From NCBI RefSeq assembly GCF_002294995.1, contig NZ_NSGF01000013.1:1-64000 (forward strand): DNA of 64,000 nucleotides, read 5' to 3'. The stretch is from Mesorhizobium sp. WSM3860. GTDB taxonomy: Bacteria; Pseudomonadota; Alphaproteobacteria; Rhizobiales; Rhizobiaceae. The translations under genes were made by a program, and so were the position numbers. This document shows positions 1-8,412 of this stretch, in pieces. Each line of letters opens with the position of its first letter. The first letter of the stretch is position 1. The notes under the pieces were generated by a model. The model saw nothing but the letters and a program-made list of their open reading frames with translations. It was not told the origin of the DNA and searched no databases.

Positions 1-1193
1 TCGGTCACCGTCACCGTGAAGATCTCGGTGTGGCTCTCGCCCTGGGCGAGGTTCTGGTGCGCGGCATTGTCGAGCGTGTAGGTCCACTGACCGGTCGACG
101 CGTCGACGGCGAACGAGCCGTAGGCGCCGGCGGCGTTGCCCGAGTAGGCCTGGGTGGCGCCGTTGTCGACGTCGGAAGCCTGGACCTGGCCGGTCGCCGT
201 CAGCTGCGTGTCCTCGGTCACCGCGCCGGCCTGCGTGCCCGACGTGATCACCGGCCCGTCATTGGTGCCGGTCACGGTGATGGTCAGCTGCGCAGTATCC
301 GTGAGCCCATGCGGGTCACGGACGGTGTATGTAAACACCTCGGTGACAGTGGCGCCCTGCGCCAGCGCGTTGGTGTCGGGATCGGTGTTGTTGAGCGTAT
401 AGGTGTAGGTTCCGTTCGCATTCAGAACAAGTGAACCATAGGTGCCCACCAACGGAGATCCGACGGCCCCCCCACTTCCAGATCCGGATTCCGGACCTGT
501 CCGGACCGCCGAGACAACCAAGGATGCCTGGCCATCGTCCGCATCCGTATCGTTAGACAGCACGTTGCCCGCGGCTGTGGGATCGCCCGCTACAGGTGTA
601 TTTCCCGGGCCAACACCGGCCTCGCGCACCGGATCCGCGGCGTTGGTGTCGTTAACTCCGACAGGTGAGCCTGGGTCACGGACGACGAAAACCTGCTCGA
701 TCGCGGAGACTTTCAGATTGATGGTGGTAAAGGTGAACTCTGCTTGGCCAGCCTGACCGGTGTTCACGTTGGAGTTTGCGGCAATAAATGCTTGAAACTG
801 AGCAATTTCATTATTGAGCGCCGTCATGAACGACGCGTTGTTCAGCTGGTCATTGCTTAGATAGATGAAAAGCGTATCGATCTCGGCTGTGCCTTTGGCA
901 GCGCTTCCGTTGCCGCCGTCATAGACATCGTAGCCGGAAAAGATCGTTTGCCCGGTCGTTGTGCCCGTGCCGTAAACCTGGCCGCCAATCTTGTACTGAT
1001 TTTCCCACGCTCGATAGATGAGCGTATCCGCGCCGGAGCCGCCAAGCACTGTATCGAAACCGCTGCCTCCGTCGAGCGTGTCGGCGCCAGACCCGCCATT
1101 CAGGCGATCGCTCCCATCACCCCCGGACAGAATGTCGGCTCCGCTGCCGCCAACCAGATTGTCGTTGCTGCTCGTGCCAACAGTCGAAGCCAT
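1..1193 (-). CDS. RTX/VCBS repeat calcium-binding adhesin-like protein (5' part, runs off the left edge)
   Basis: From an ATG at 1193 the minus strand stays open for 397 codons to the window edge, so only the N-terminal part is present. AGGGGG about 8 bases upstream is a good ribosome site. Residues 15-59 are five RTX-type nonapeptides (GGSGADILS, GGDGSDRLN, GGSGADTLD and two more), which in this superfamily fold into calcium-binding beta-rolls. A non-repetitive segment follows to about residue 180. Then come VCBS/cadherin-like repeats with the signatures YGSLVLNANGTYTYTLNN and YGSFAVDASTGQWTYTLDN, each followed by a VTGTNDGP-like or VTV linker. Such proteins are usually very large, secreted by type I systems and involved in adhesion or biofilm. 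No Sec signal peptide is visible, which fits a C-terminal type I signal outside the window. RTX repeats at the extreme N-terminus are less usual than at the C-terminus. Function is inferred from repeat type only. Confidence 0.85.
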   Translation of the reverse strand, partial: MASTVGTSSNDNLVGGSGADILSGGDGSDRLNGGSGADTLDGGSGFDTVLGGSGADTLIYRAWENQYKIGGQVYGTGTTTGQTIFSGYDVYDGGNGSAAKGTAEIDTLFIYLSNDQLNNASFMTALNNEIAQFQAFIAANSNVNTGQAGQAEFTFTTINLKVSAIEQVFVVRDPGSPVGVNDTNAADPVREAGVGPGNTPVAGDPTAAGNVLSNDTDADDGQASLVVSAVRTGPESGSGSGGAVGSPLVGTYGSLVLNANGTYTYTLNNTDPDTNALAQGATVTEVFTYTVRDPHGLTDTAQLTITVTGTNDGPVITSGTQAGAVTEDTQLTATGQVQASDVDNGATQAYSGNAAGAYGSFAVDASTGQWTYTLDNAAHQNLAQGESHTEIFTVTVT

Positions 1194-1252
1194 CTTTCAT
1201 CCCCCTGGCAGACGCGCTCCGCGCCTGCTCGTTGGCCGTCGGAGACGGCTGA

Positions 1253-1582
1253 CTACCCCATGCCGAATGAATCGGCGCCCAGTCTAACGGGGAGAGGAAA
1301 GGATCAGAGTGCCATGCAACCAGGCGCAACCCGACGGTCCGGCCCGTGAACGGCCAGCCCAAAAGCGGTTCACAGACAGGTGGTGGCTCGATGGTAATGG
1401 CTACGACGGCGATAATCGCCGCGTTGCGTTTCCCCTACCCCAGTAGCGCCGTAACTCGTTGTTGCCGGTCGGGAGATTTTTCGCGCTACCCCATATATTA
1501 GGATATTATTAACTCTACCGCAGCGCGTGCGTCAATGTCGAATTCGAAGAAGAGTTAATGACAAAATGCGTACTTGTACGCA
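1253..1582 (-). promoter_or_regulatory. Upstream region of the RTX gene with repeated CTACCCCA motif and a 16-bp palindrome
   Basis: The 463-base gap between the patatin gene and the RTX gene holds no gene I can support. CTACCCCA occurs three times (1253-1260, 1435-1442, 1486-1493), which is TGGGGTAG on the coding strand. An AT-rich patch at 1493-1515 could hold a promoter. A perfect inverted repeat TGCGTAC-TT-GTACGCA lies at 1567-1582. These could be binding sites controlling the RTX gene, but no regulator can be named. Confidence 0.3.
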
Positions 1583-1656
1583 GAGGTGGAAAAACTGCAT
1601 CGCGCAGGCAAATAGAAATCGGTCTTCCATGTAGCGGATCAGGCCTATCCCACCCC

Positions 1657-2508
1657 TCACACCGCCTTGCCGAGCTTGCCGCCATGTCCGGCAACCGCCT
1701 TCTCGACGGCGCGCTTCAGCTCGTCCTTGATCTCGATGGTGTCGGCCATCAGCGTCTCGATCTTCAGGAAATCGAGCACGCGGTATTTCGAGACGGCCGG
1801 GCGGATGAGAATATCCGGCGGGTGCTGCCGCAGCTTGTTGGCAATGATCGACTGCATCATCAGCTGCGTGGCGCCGTACATAAGGTCGACCGTGGTCGGA
1901 TGCTTGCGTTCGACGTCGCTCGGCGCCCCGACCACGTCGATGGCGATGATGATGTCGGCATCCTTCTCGACGAGATCGAAGGGCACCGGGTTGTAGATGC
2001 CGCCGTCGATCAGCAACCGGTCGTCGCGCGTCACCGGGCGGAACACCGCCGGAATGGCGGCCGAGGCCGCCAGCGCCGATTGCAAATCGCCCTGCGCGAA
2101 CACCGCGAGCTTGTGGCCGAAATAGTCGGTCGCCGTCACCTTGAGGGGAATCTTCAGCTCCTCGAAGGTCGCCGGAATGGCGTCAGGCAGGAAGGCCTTC
2201 AAGATGCGCTCGATATTGAACTGGCCGACGCGGATGCCGCCCTGCATGGCTTCCGCGATCGTGCCCGGCCGCGAGCGCCACATGCGCGCGGCCACCTCGG
2301 CGCGGCTGCCGAGGATCACGCGGCTGTATTCATGGATCTCCGCCCCTCGCATGCCGGCGGCCATGCCGGCGCCCATGATGGCGCCGATCGAGGAGCCGGC
2401 GATCGCCGCCGGTTGGATCCCTAGCTCGTCCAACGCCTCGATGGCATGGATATGCGCCAGCCCCCGCGCGCCGCCGCCGCCGAAGGCAACCGCGAAGGTC
2501 GGGCTCAT
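1657..2508 (-). CDS. Patatin-like phospholipase (RssA/YchK-type)
   Basis: 283 residues, the usual size for small bacterial patatin-like proteins. The N-terminus carries the oxyanion-hole motif GGGARG (residues 11-16) and the nucleophile elbow GSSIG (38-42, Ser40). The partner aspartate is in DGGIYNP near residue 167, so the Ser-Asp dyad is complete and the protein should be an active serine acyl hydrolase. There is no signal peptide, so it is probably cytoplasmic or peripherally membrane bound. Its ATG overlaps the stop of the upstream M16 gene by the ATGA arrangement, so it is probably co-translated with the peptidases. Substrate unknown; lipid acyl esters are expected for the family. Confidence 0.88.
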   Translation of the reverse strand: MSPTFAVAFGGGGARGLAHIHAIEALDELGIQPAAIAGSSIGAIMGAGMAAGMRGAEIHEYSRVILGSRAEVAARMWRSRPGTIAEAMQGGIRVGQFNIERILKAFLPDAIPATFEELKIPLKVTATDYFGHKLAVFAQGDLQSALAASAAIPAVFRPVTRDDRLLIDGGIYNPVPFDLVEKDADIIIAIDVVGAPSDVERKHPTTVDLMYGATQLMMQSIIANKLRQHPPDILIRPAVSKYRVLDFLKIETLMADTIEIKDELKRAVEKAVAGHGGKLGKAV

Positions 2509-4076
2509 CCCTTGCGGGCTCCCGCCACCTGCACCAGCGGCGGTCCGATCACCATCACCGCCGGGTCGGCCGACAGAAGCTTTTTTGCCGCCGCCTTGAC
2601 GTCTGCAAGCGTCACCGCGTCGATCAGCGCGGCGCGGCGCTTGATGTAGTCGATGCCGAGATCGTCGAGCTGCAGCTCGACCAGCGTCGCGGCAATGGAA
2701 CTGGAGGAGTCCAGATTGTTGATGGCGTAGGCGCCGATCATGTATTTCTTGGTCGCCGCGAGCTCCTCCTCGGTCGGGCCGTTCTCGGCCATCTCCTTTA
2801 CCACCTGGCGCACGATGGCGAGCGTCTCGGCGGCGCGGTCGGAACGCGTCGCCGTGGTCACCAGCAGCGCATTGGAATGCTCGTGATCGACGAGATCGGA
2901 GCTGACGCTATAGGCAAGGCCGCGCTTCTCGCGCACCTCCTCGTAAAGCCGCGATGTGAAAGTCGAGCCGCCGAGGATCTCGTTCATCAGCACGGCGGCG
3001 TAAAAATCGGCATCGCTCCGTTTCACGCCAGGCCAGGCAAGCTGCAGCGAGGTCTGCGGCAGGTCGTAGTTCACTTCCAGCTGCTGGCCGAGCTTCAGTG
3101 ACACGTCCGCCACCTGGGCCAGCGCCTGCGTCTGCGGCAGGTCGCCGAACACCTCGTCCAGCTTGCCGGAGAGCGTGGCGGCGTCGATGTCGCCCACCAC
3201 CGCCACATGCAGGCCGGCGCGCGCGAAACTCGCTTTGCGAAAGGCCTTGATGTCCGCGGCCGTTATGGCGGCCAGGCTCTCCTTCGTGCCCTCATCCGGC
3301 CGCGCATAGGGATGCTTGCCGTAGATCGCGCGCAGCCAGCGCTGCTGGGCGATCGTGTTGGGGTCGCGCTCATTGGCGAGAATGCCCGAGAGCATCTGGG
3401 CGCGGATGCGGTCGATCGGCGCCTGGTCGAAGCGCGGGCTGTTCACCGCCAGTCTCAGCAGGCCGAACCCCTCGTCCTTCTGGTCGGACAGCATGCGCAT
3501 CGAGCCATAAGTGCCGTCGCGTGCCGCCTGAAAACTCATCTCGGCGCCGGCATCGTCGAGCTTCGACTGGAAGGCCTCGCTGTCGAGGTCGCCGGCGCCC
3601 TCGTCGAACAGGCCGCTCATCAGATTGACCAGGCCTTCCTTGCCGGCGGGATCCTGCGCGGTGCCGCCGTCGAAGACGAAGCGGATGGCAACCAGCGGGA
3701 TCGAGTGGTCTTCCACCAGCCAGGCGGTGATGCCTTTCTTCGACTTCACCTCCTGGATGTTCATCTCGGCGTGGGCGGCAAGCGCCGGCAAGAGCAGGAA
3801 GAACAGAGCGAAGCAGAGGGTTGCGACGATACGGTAGAACCGCCCTTCTCCCCTTGTGGGAGAAGGTGGATCGGCGCGCAGCGCCGAGACGGATGAGGGG
3901 CGCTGGAAGGAATGAGACTGCGGCGATTTCGAGCATATCGCCAAGCTGGAGCACCCCTCATCCGGCCGCTTTGCGGCCACCGCCCGGGGGCGAGCCACGG
4001 TTCTCGCCCCGTCCTTTGGACCCCACAAGGAGAGAAGGGAAGAAGCGCTTATTCGTCCGCGTACCATGCTCATCAT
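2505..4076 (-). CDS. M16 family peptidase-like protein, zinc motif absent, repeat-encoded N-terminal insertion
   Basis: 523 residues from the ATG at 4076, which overlaps the stop of the upstream M16 gene (TGATG). The body from about residue 105 is an M16 (pitrilysin/insulinase) fold. The HxxEH zinc site expected near the start of the domain is replaced by a segment reading EGLVNLMSGLFDEGAG, so this is the non-catalytic partner seen in two-subunit M16 pairs. Residues 1-12 (MMSMVRGRISAS) are separated from an obvious signal peptide core (IVATLCFALFFLLLPALAAHAE) by about 65 residues read straight through the palindromic repeat at 3841-4040. Either the protein has a long odd leader or translation starts internally, for example at a TTG near 3946. 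The partner role is inferred from the family. Confidence 0.85.
   Translation of the reverse strand: MMSMVRGRISASSLLSLWGPKDGARTVARPRAVAAKRPDEGCSSLAICSKSPQSHSFQRPSSVSALRADPPSPTRGEGRFYRIVATLCFALFFLLLPALAAHAEMNIQEVKSKKGITAWLVEDHSIPLVAIRFVFDGGTAQDPAGKEGLVNLMSGLFDEGAGDLDSEAFQSKLDDAGAEMSFQAARDGTYGSMRMLSDQKDEGFGLLRLAVNSPRFDQAPIDRIRAQMLSGILANERDPNTIAQQRWLRAIYGKHPYARPDEGTKESLAAITAADIKAFRKASFARAGLHVAVVGDIDAATLSGKLDEVFGDLPQTQALAQVADVSLKLGQQLEVNYDLPQTSLQLAWPGVKRSDADFYAAVLMNEILGGSTFTSRLYEEVREKRGLAYSVSSDLVDHEHSNALLVTTATRSDRAAETLAIVRQVVKEMAENGPTEEELAATKKYMIGAYAINNLDSSSSIAATLVELQLDDLGIDYIKRRAALIDAVTLADVKAAAKKLLSADPAVMVIGPPLVQVAGARKG
3841..4040. repeat. Palindromic mosaic repeat inserted in the 5' end of an M16 gene
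   Basis: The ends are inverted copies: CTTCTCCCCTTGTGGGAGAA near 3843 on one side and CCCCACAAGGAGAGAAGGG near 4022-4040 on the other. Inner arms GGATGAGGGGCGC (about 3891) and CACCCCTCATCC (about 3951) are also inverted. This is the layout of rhizobial intergenic mosaic elements. It stays open in the frame of the M16 gene. A shorter related piece is at 5526-5575. Confidence 0.75.
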
Positions 4077-5437
4077 CAATTCCCCGCCTGTTGCTGCGGC
4101 AGGAGATAACCGGTCGTCGAACGGTCGAGCACCAGATAGCGGGCGGCCGCGGCCCTGACCTCTGCGGCAGTGACCTTGCGGATGCGGTCCGGCCATTCCT
4201 CAACATCCTTCACATTGCCGCCGGTGGCGAGCGTCGAGCCGTACATATTGGCCATGTCGTCCTGCTTGTCGCGGGCAAAGATCATCGAGCGGACATAGCG
4301 GGTCTTGGCCCGCTCCAGCTCGTCGTCGGTCACGCCGTCCTTGGCAATGCGCGCGACCTCGGCATCGACGGCCGCTTCCACATCGGAGAGCTTGGCGTCG
4401 CCGCGCGGCGAGCCATAGACGGTGAAGTTGGTGGCGTCGAGCATGGTGCCCTGAAAGAACGCGCCGGCCCCCGAGGCGATACCCTGCTTCACCACCAGCT
4501 GCTGGTAGAGGCGGCTGCGATTGTCGCCGCCCAGGATTTCGGCCAGGAGATCGAGCGCCTCCGCCTCGCCGGGCTTGGCGGTGTGATAGGACGGCACCAC
4601 CCACTGTGTGGAAAAGCTCGGCACCGAGACGCGCGCATCGGTCAGCGTCACGGTGCGCTTGGTGTTCTGCTCCGGCTCGACCGGGCGGATGCGCGGGCGC
4701 AGGTCCGGCCCGCGCGCCACCTTTCCGTAAGTCCTTTCGGCCATTGCCTTCACCGCGTCCGGAGCGACATCGCCAGCGACGATCACCACGGCGTTGTTCG
4801 GCCGGTAGAAGGTGTCGTAGAACGCCTTGGCGTCCTCACGGTTCAATTGCTCCATCTCCTGCATCCAGCCGATCACCGGAATGCGGTAGGGCTGGTTCTG
4901 CCAGAGCGTCGCATCGACCTCCTCGTCCAACACTGCCTGCGGATTGTTGTCGATCCGCGAGCGGCGCTCCTCCAGGATCACGTCGCGCTCGGTCTTGATG
5001 ACATCGTCGGTGAGGACGAGATTGCGCATGCGGTCGGCCTCGAACCCCATCATCTCCTCGAGCGCCGAAGGCGGCACCGTCTCATGGAAGGCGGTGTAAT
5101 CGTAGGAGGTGAAGGCGTTGTTCGAGCCGCCGATGTCGGCCACCGCGCGGTCGAACTCGCCGGCGGCGTGGTTGCTGGTCGCCTTGAACATCAGATGCTC
5201 GAAGAAATGCGCGATGCCGGATTTGCCCGGCGGCTCGTCGGCGCTGCCGATCTTGTACCAGACCATATGGGTGACGATCGGGGCGCGATGGTCCGGAATG
5301 ACGACGACTTCGATGCCGTTCTCGAGCAGGAAATCCTTGACCTCGGCTTCGTTCGCGGCGCGTGCCGGAACCTGCGCCGCAAACGCCAGCGCGCCGGCAA
5401 GGAATGCTGCGCGCAGGCCTCTGGTGTTCAATGTCAT
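4076..5437 (-). CDS. M16 family zinc metallopeptidase (catalytic subunit)
   Basis: 453 residues from the ATG at 5437, chosen over an upstream ATG because GGAG lies 6-7 bases before it and because translation then begins directly with a signal peptide (LRAAFLAGALAFAAQVPARA). The inverted zinc motif HFFEH is near residue 76, followed by the glutamate-rich helix EEMMGFEADRM expected to supply the third ligand. The protein is therefore an active periplasmic or secreted M16 peptidase. The next gene overlaps its stop codon and encodes the zinc-less paralogue, so the two probably form a heterodimer. In Rhizobiales this pair commonly sits beside rsmD, as here. Natural substrates are unknown. Confidence 0.9.
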   Translation of the reverse strand: MTLNTRGLRAAFLAGALAFAAQVPARAANEAEVKDFLLENGIEVVVIPDHRAPIVTHMVWYKIGSADEPPGKSGIAHFFEHLMFKATSNHAAGEFDRAVADIGGSNNAFTSYDYTAFHETVPPSALEEMMGFEADRMRNLVLTDDVIKTERDVILEERRSRIDNNPQAVLDEEVDATLWQNQPYRIPVIGWMQEMEQLNREDAKAFYDTFYRPNNAVVIVAGDVAPDAVKAMAERTYGKVARGPDLRPRIRPVEPEQNTKRTVTLTDARVSVPSFSTQWVVPSYHTAKPGEAEALDLLAEILGGDNRSRLYQQLVVKQGIASGAGAFFQGTMLDATNFTVYGSPRGDAKLSDVEAAVDAEVARIAKDGVTDDELERAKTRYVRSMIFARDKQDDMANMYGSTLATGGNVKDVEEWPDRIRKVTAAEVRAAAARYLVLDRSTTGYLLPQQQAGN

Positions 5438-5525
5438 CAAATGCTCCGGTTTCGGTCGCGCGACGATAGAAAAGGTTCTCTGGCGAGGCAAAGTGATTTG
5501 TTCGTCATTTTCGAGGCGCTTGCGT

Positions 5526-5575
5526 CATTTCCTCTTCCCCTTGTGGGAGAAGGGAAGTGCCCCTCACCCAACCTC
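5526..5575. repeat. Fragment of palindromic mosaic repeat
   Basis: CCCCTTGTGGGAGAAGGGAAGTG followed by CCCCTCACCC lies between the M16 gene and rsmD and reaches the rsmD stop codon. It matches one end of the element at 3841-4040 and probably sits in the transcript 3' of rsmD. Confidence 0.5.
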
Positions 5576-6118
5576 GATGAACCGGATCACCGTGTCGCCA
5601 TAGCCGCGCTCGTCCACCACGGAAAAACCGACGCCTGGTTCGAACGGCGCGGACGCCGCCTCCTCGACCACGCAGAGCGCGCCGGGCAGGAGCCAGCCGC
5701 CGGTTTTTGCCGAGCGCAGCGCGCGCTCGCCGAGGCCCCTGCCATAGGGCGGGTCGGCGAAGACCAGGCCGAAAGGCGACAGCGTGCCGGCTTCGCCCAA
5801 ATGGGTCGCGTCGCGGCGGAAAATCTTGGTCCGCCCAGTCAGTCCAAACGCCTCGACATTGTCGCGGATCAGCCCGCGCCCTTCCGTCGATTCCTCGATG
5901 AAGACGCAATAGGAGGCGCCGCGCGACAGCGCCTCAAGCCCGAGCGCGCCGGTGCCGGCGAAGAGATCGAGCGCCCGGCCGCCTTCGAGCTTTTCGGCAT
6001 AGCGGTGCGCCAGCACGTTGAACACCGCCTCGCGGGTGCGGTCGGTGGTCGGACGGATGGCATTGGAACGGGGCGTCGCCAGCGGACGCCCGCGAAACTC
6101 ACCGCCGACGATCCGCAT
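5564..6118 (-). CDS. rsmD: 16S rRNA (guanine(966)-N(2))-methyltransferase RsmD
   Basis: 184 residues starting MRIVGGEFRGRPL, the family's standard N-terminus; open frame further upstream is a shadow of the preceding gene. Motifs in order: RPTTDRTREAVFNVL (RNA-binding start), the SAM site DLFAGTGALGLEALSRGA, and the catalytic DPPYGRG. It should methylate G966 of 16S rRNA during 30S assembly. The start lies 20 bases inside the end of the pseudouridine synthase gene, so the two rRNA-modifying enzymes are probably co-transcribed and translationally coupled. Confidence 0.95.
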   Translation of the reverse strand: MRIVGGEFRGRPLATPRSNAIRPTTDRTREAVFNVLAHRYAEKLEGGRALDLFAGTGALGLEALSRGASYCVFIEESTEGRGLIRDNVEAFGLTGRTKIFRRDATHLGEAGTLSPFGLVFADPPYGRGLGERALRSAKTGGWLLPGALCVVEEAASAPFEPGVGFSVVDERGYGDTVIRFIEVG

Positions 6119-8207
6119 TGCTACCCCTCGGCCTCTTCGGATCGCGTGGCCCTTTGCCTTCATGCTCGGTGCCGCCGCTTCCCTCTGGCCGATCGCCTCT
6201 TGGCTTGCCGAACGGCTTGCCCTTGCCGCCCGGCTTGAACGACGCCTTGCGCGCCTTCGCTTCGGCGGCCTTGGCGGCCTCAGCTTCCGCCCTGCCCTTG
6301 CCGATCGGTCGCGCGCCCGGCGCCATCCAGACATTGGCCTTGCGCTGGCCTGGCGGTTCGATCGGGCGCGGCTCGCCTTTCTTGCCGCCGGCCTTGCCGC
6401 CGAAGCCGCGGTCGGACTTGCCGAAGCCTCGCTCGGATTTGTCGAAGCCAGACTTGCCGAAGCCAGACTTGTCGAAGCCGGACTGGGGACCGCGTTCGCC
6501 GAAGGCTCTCTCGGGCTTCGTCGAAAGCTTGCTCAGCGCCTCGTCGCGGCTGCCTTCACGACGCTTGCGGGCCTTGATCAGCCCGCCCTCTCCGATCGGC
6601 CGGCGGTCGCCCTCGCGCGTGAATTTCGGCCGTTCGTCGTCATCGCGGCGCGGCTCGCTGCGCCGCACCGGCTTGTTGGAGAAAGGCTTCTGGATCTCCG
6701 CCTCGAAATTTGCGCCGGACTCTTCAACCAGCCGCTCGCCAAGCTGCTCGCGCAGCGTGCGGCCCTTGATCTCCAGCACGTGCCCCTCCGGCAGCTCGTT
6801 GAGCTGGAACGGTCCATAGGAGATGCGGATCAGCCGCGTCACGTCCAGTCCCAATGCGCCGAGGATGTTCTTGACCTCGCGGTTCTTGCCCTCGCGCAGT
6901 CCGATCGTCAGCCAGGCATTGCTCCCCTGCTCGCGATCGAGCGAGGCCTCGACCGAGCCGTAGAAGACGCCGTCGACGGCAATGCCGTCGCGCAAGGCGG
7001 TGAGCTTGCTCTCCTCGACCTTGCCGTGGACGCGTACGCGATAGCGCCTCAGCCAGCCAGTCGCCGGCAGTTCGAGCACCCGCGAAAGCCCGCCGTCATT
7101 GGTCAGCAGCAGCAGCCCTTCGGTGTTGATGTCGAGGCGGCCGACGGTCATCAGCCGCGGCAGATCGGCCGGCAGCACGTCGAAGACAGTCTTGCGGCCT
7201 TCCGGATCGCGGTTGGTGGTGACGACGCCTGCCGGCTTGTGGAACAGGAACAGCCTTGTGCGCTCGATCGGCGGAATTTCCGTGCCGTCGAGGTGGATGA
7301 CATCGTCGGGCATGACGTTGAAGGCCGGCGACGACAGCACCTTGCCGTTGACCTTGACGCGCCCGGCGGCGATCAGTTCCTCGGCGTCGCGGCGCGAAGC
7401 GATGCCGGCGCGCGCCAGCCGCTTGGCGATGCGCTCGCCGGCCTCCGGCGCCGCTTCCGAGGGCCGCGGGCGCGGCTTGAAGCCGCCTTCGGGCTTTCTC
7501 GCGGCGCTGTCGCGCGGCGCACGATCGGCGAAATCCCGCTTCGGGCGCTGCGCGAATTCGCCGCCGTCCTCGCGCTTCGGCCGATCGGCCAAGTCGCGCC
7601 TGGGCCGATCGCTGAAATCCCGCTTGGGTCGATCGCTCAAATCGCGCTTGGGGCGGTCGAAGCGCCGTTCCGCGCGTTCGCCTTCGGCGGCCAGCGCCCG
7701 GTCGCCGCGCGGCGTGTAGGGCTTGCGGCCTTCGCGCTTGTCGAAGGGCTTGCCGTCGCGCGGCGGACCTTTGCGGAACGGTCGTTCGCCACGCTCTCCA
7801 CCTTCGCCCGCTTGACGAGGCTTATAGCTGCGTTTGAAATCGCGGCGCTCGCCTTCCGCGGCCGCTGGCCGATCGCCACGTGGCGTATAGGGCTTTCGCT
7901 GGCCATCGCGTTTCTCGAACGGCTTTCCCTCGGGGCGGGGTCCTTTGCGGAAGGGTCGTTCTCCGCGTTCCGCGCCCTCGACCGCGCGCGGCTTGTAGCT
8001 GCGCTTGAAATCGCGCGCAGGGCGCTCGCCATCGGTGGCCATCGGCCTGTCGTCACGCTGCGCGTAGGGCTTGCGCGCGCCATCGCGCTTCTCGAAGGGC
8101 TTACCCTGCGAACGCGCTCCCTGGCGGAACGGCTTGTCGCCGCGCGGCGTCGGTTTTGATCCGCCTTTGCGCGGCCCTTTATGTGATGATTTCTTGTCGT
8201 CGTCCAT
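6099..8207 (-). CDS. RsuA/RluB-type pseudouridine synthase with long basic repetitive tails
   Basis: 702 residues from the ATG at 8207 (MDDDKKSSHKG). Residues 1-250 are arginine/lysine-rich and repetitive: three imperfect 50-residue units each containing GKPFEKRDG, KPYTPRGDR and RDFKRSYKPR-like segments, then short DRPKRDLS units. An S4 RNA-binding domain follows (about 256-305, ERIAKRLARAGIASRRDAEE), then the catalytic domain with GRLDINTEGLLLLTND (Asp near 355). The tail from about 500 is again basic with SGFDKSGFGKS repeats. The core indicates rRNA pseudouridine formation, probably in 23S rRNA like RluB. The tails are far longer than in enterobacterial members; disordered RNA-binding extensions are common in Rhizobiales homologues. 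Confidence 0.9.
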   Translation of the reverse strand: MDDDKKSSHKGPRKGGSKPTPRGDKPFRQGARSQGKPFEKRDGARKPYAQRDDRPMATDGERPARDFKRSYKPRAVEGAERGERPFRKGPRPEGKPFEKRDGQRKPYTPRGDRPAAAEGERRDFKRSYKPRQAGEGGERGERPFRKGPPRDGKPFDKREGRKPYTPRGDRALAAEGERAERRFDRPKRDLSDRPKRDFSDRPRRDLADRPKREDGGEFAQRPKRDFADRAPRDSAARKPEGGFKPRPRPSEAAPEAGERIAKRLARAGIASRRDAEELIAAGRVKVNGKVLSSPAFNVMPDDVIHLDGTEIPPIERTRLFLFHKPAGVVTTNRDPEGRKTVFDVLPADLPRLMTVGRLDINTEGLLLLTNDGGLSRVLELPATGWLRRYRVRVHGKVEESKLTALRDGIAVDGVFYGSVEASLDREQGSNAWLTIGLREGKNREVKNILGALGLDVTRLIRISYGPFQLNELPEGHVLEIKGRTLREQLGERLVEESGANFEAEIQKPFSNKPVRRSEPRRDDDERPKFTREGDRRPIGEGGLIKARKRREGSRDEALSKLSTKPERAFGERGPQSGFDKSGFGKSGFDKSERGFGKSDRGFGGKAGGKKGEPRPIEPPGQRKANVWMAPGARPIGKGRAEAEAAKAAEAKARKASFKPGGKGKPFGKPRGDRPEGSGGTEHEGKGPRDPKRPRGSNADRRR

Positions 8208-8277
8208 ATGGATCTTGCTCGTCTTGGACTGCCGCGGCGCACGCGCCCGGTCGGATGCGTTATGCAAGCAGTGTCAT

Positions 8278-8318
8278 CTTGATTTGCGCATGCAGCAGCT
8301 TGATTGCGCATGCAGCAG
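8278..8318. repeat. 20/21-bp direct repeat in the rluB-tadA divergent promoter region
   Basis: CTTGATTTGCGCATGCAGCAG (first 20 bases shown as CTTGATTTGCGCATGCAGCA) at 8278-8298 is followed immediately by CTTGATTGCGCATGCAGCAG at 8299-8318. They differ by one T. The pair lies between the two divergent starts and could be a regulator site or simple slippage duplication. Confidence 0.7.
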
Positions 8319-8397
8319 CGCGGCAAAAACCGATTCCGGTTTTCAGGGTCACGCGCTAGATAACAGGATCACCGTCGGGTGGCGAGGAGTAATCGGA

Positions 8398-8412
8398 ATG
8401 CAAAGCGCGTGA
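8398..8412 (+). promoter_or_regulatory. Four-codon leader minicistron in front of tadA
   Basis: GAGGAGT at 8384-8390 sits 7 bases before ATG CAA AGC GCG TGA. The TGA overlaps the putative GTG start of tadA as GTGA. The strong ribosome site has no other in-frame start at proper spacing, so tadA translation may depend on termination of this mini-peptide. Confidence 0.45.
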
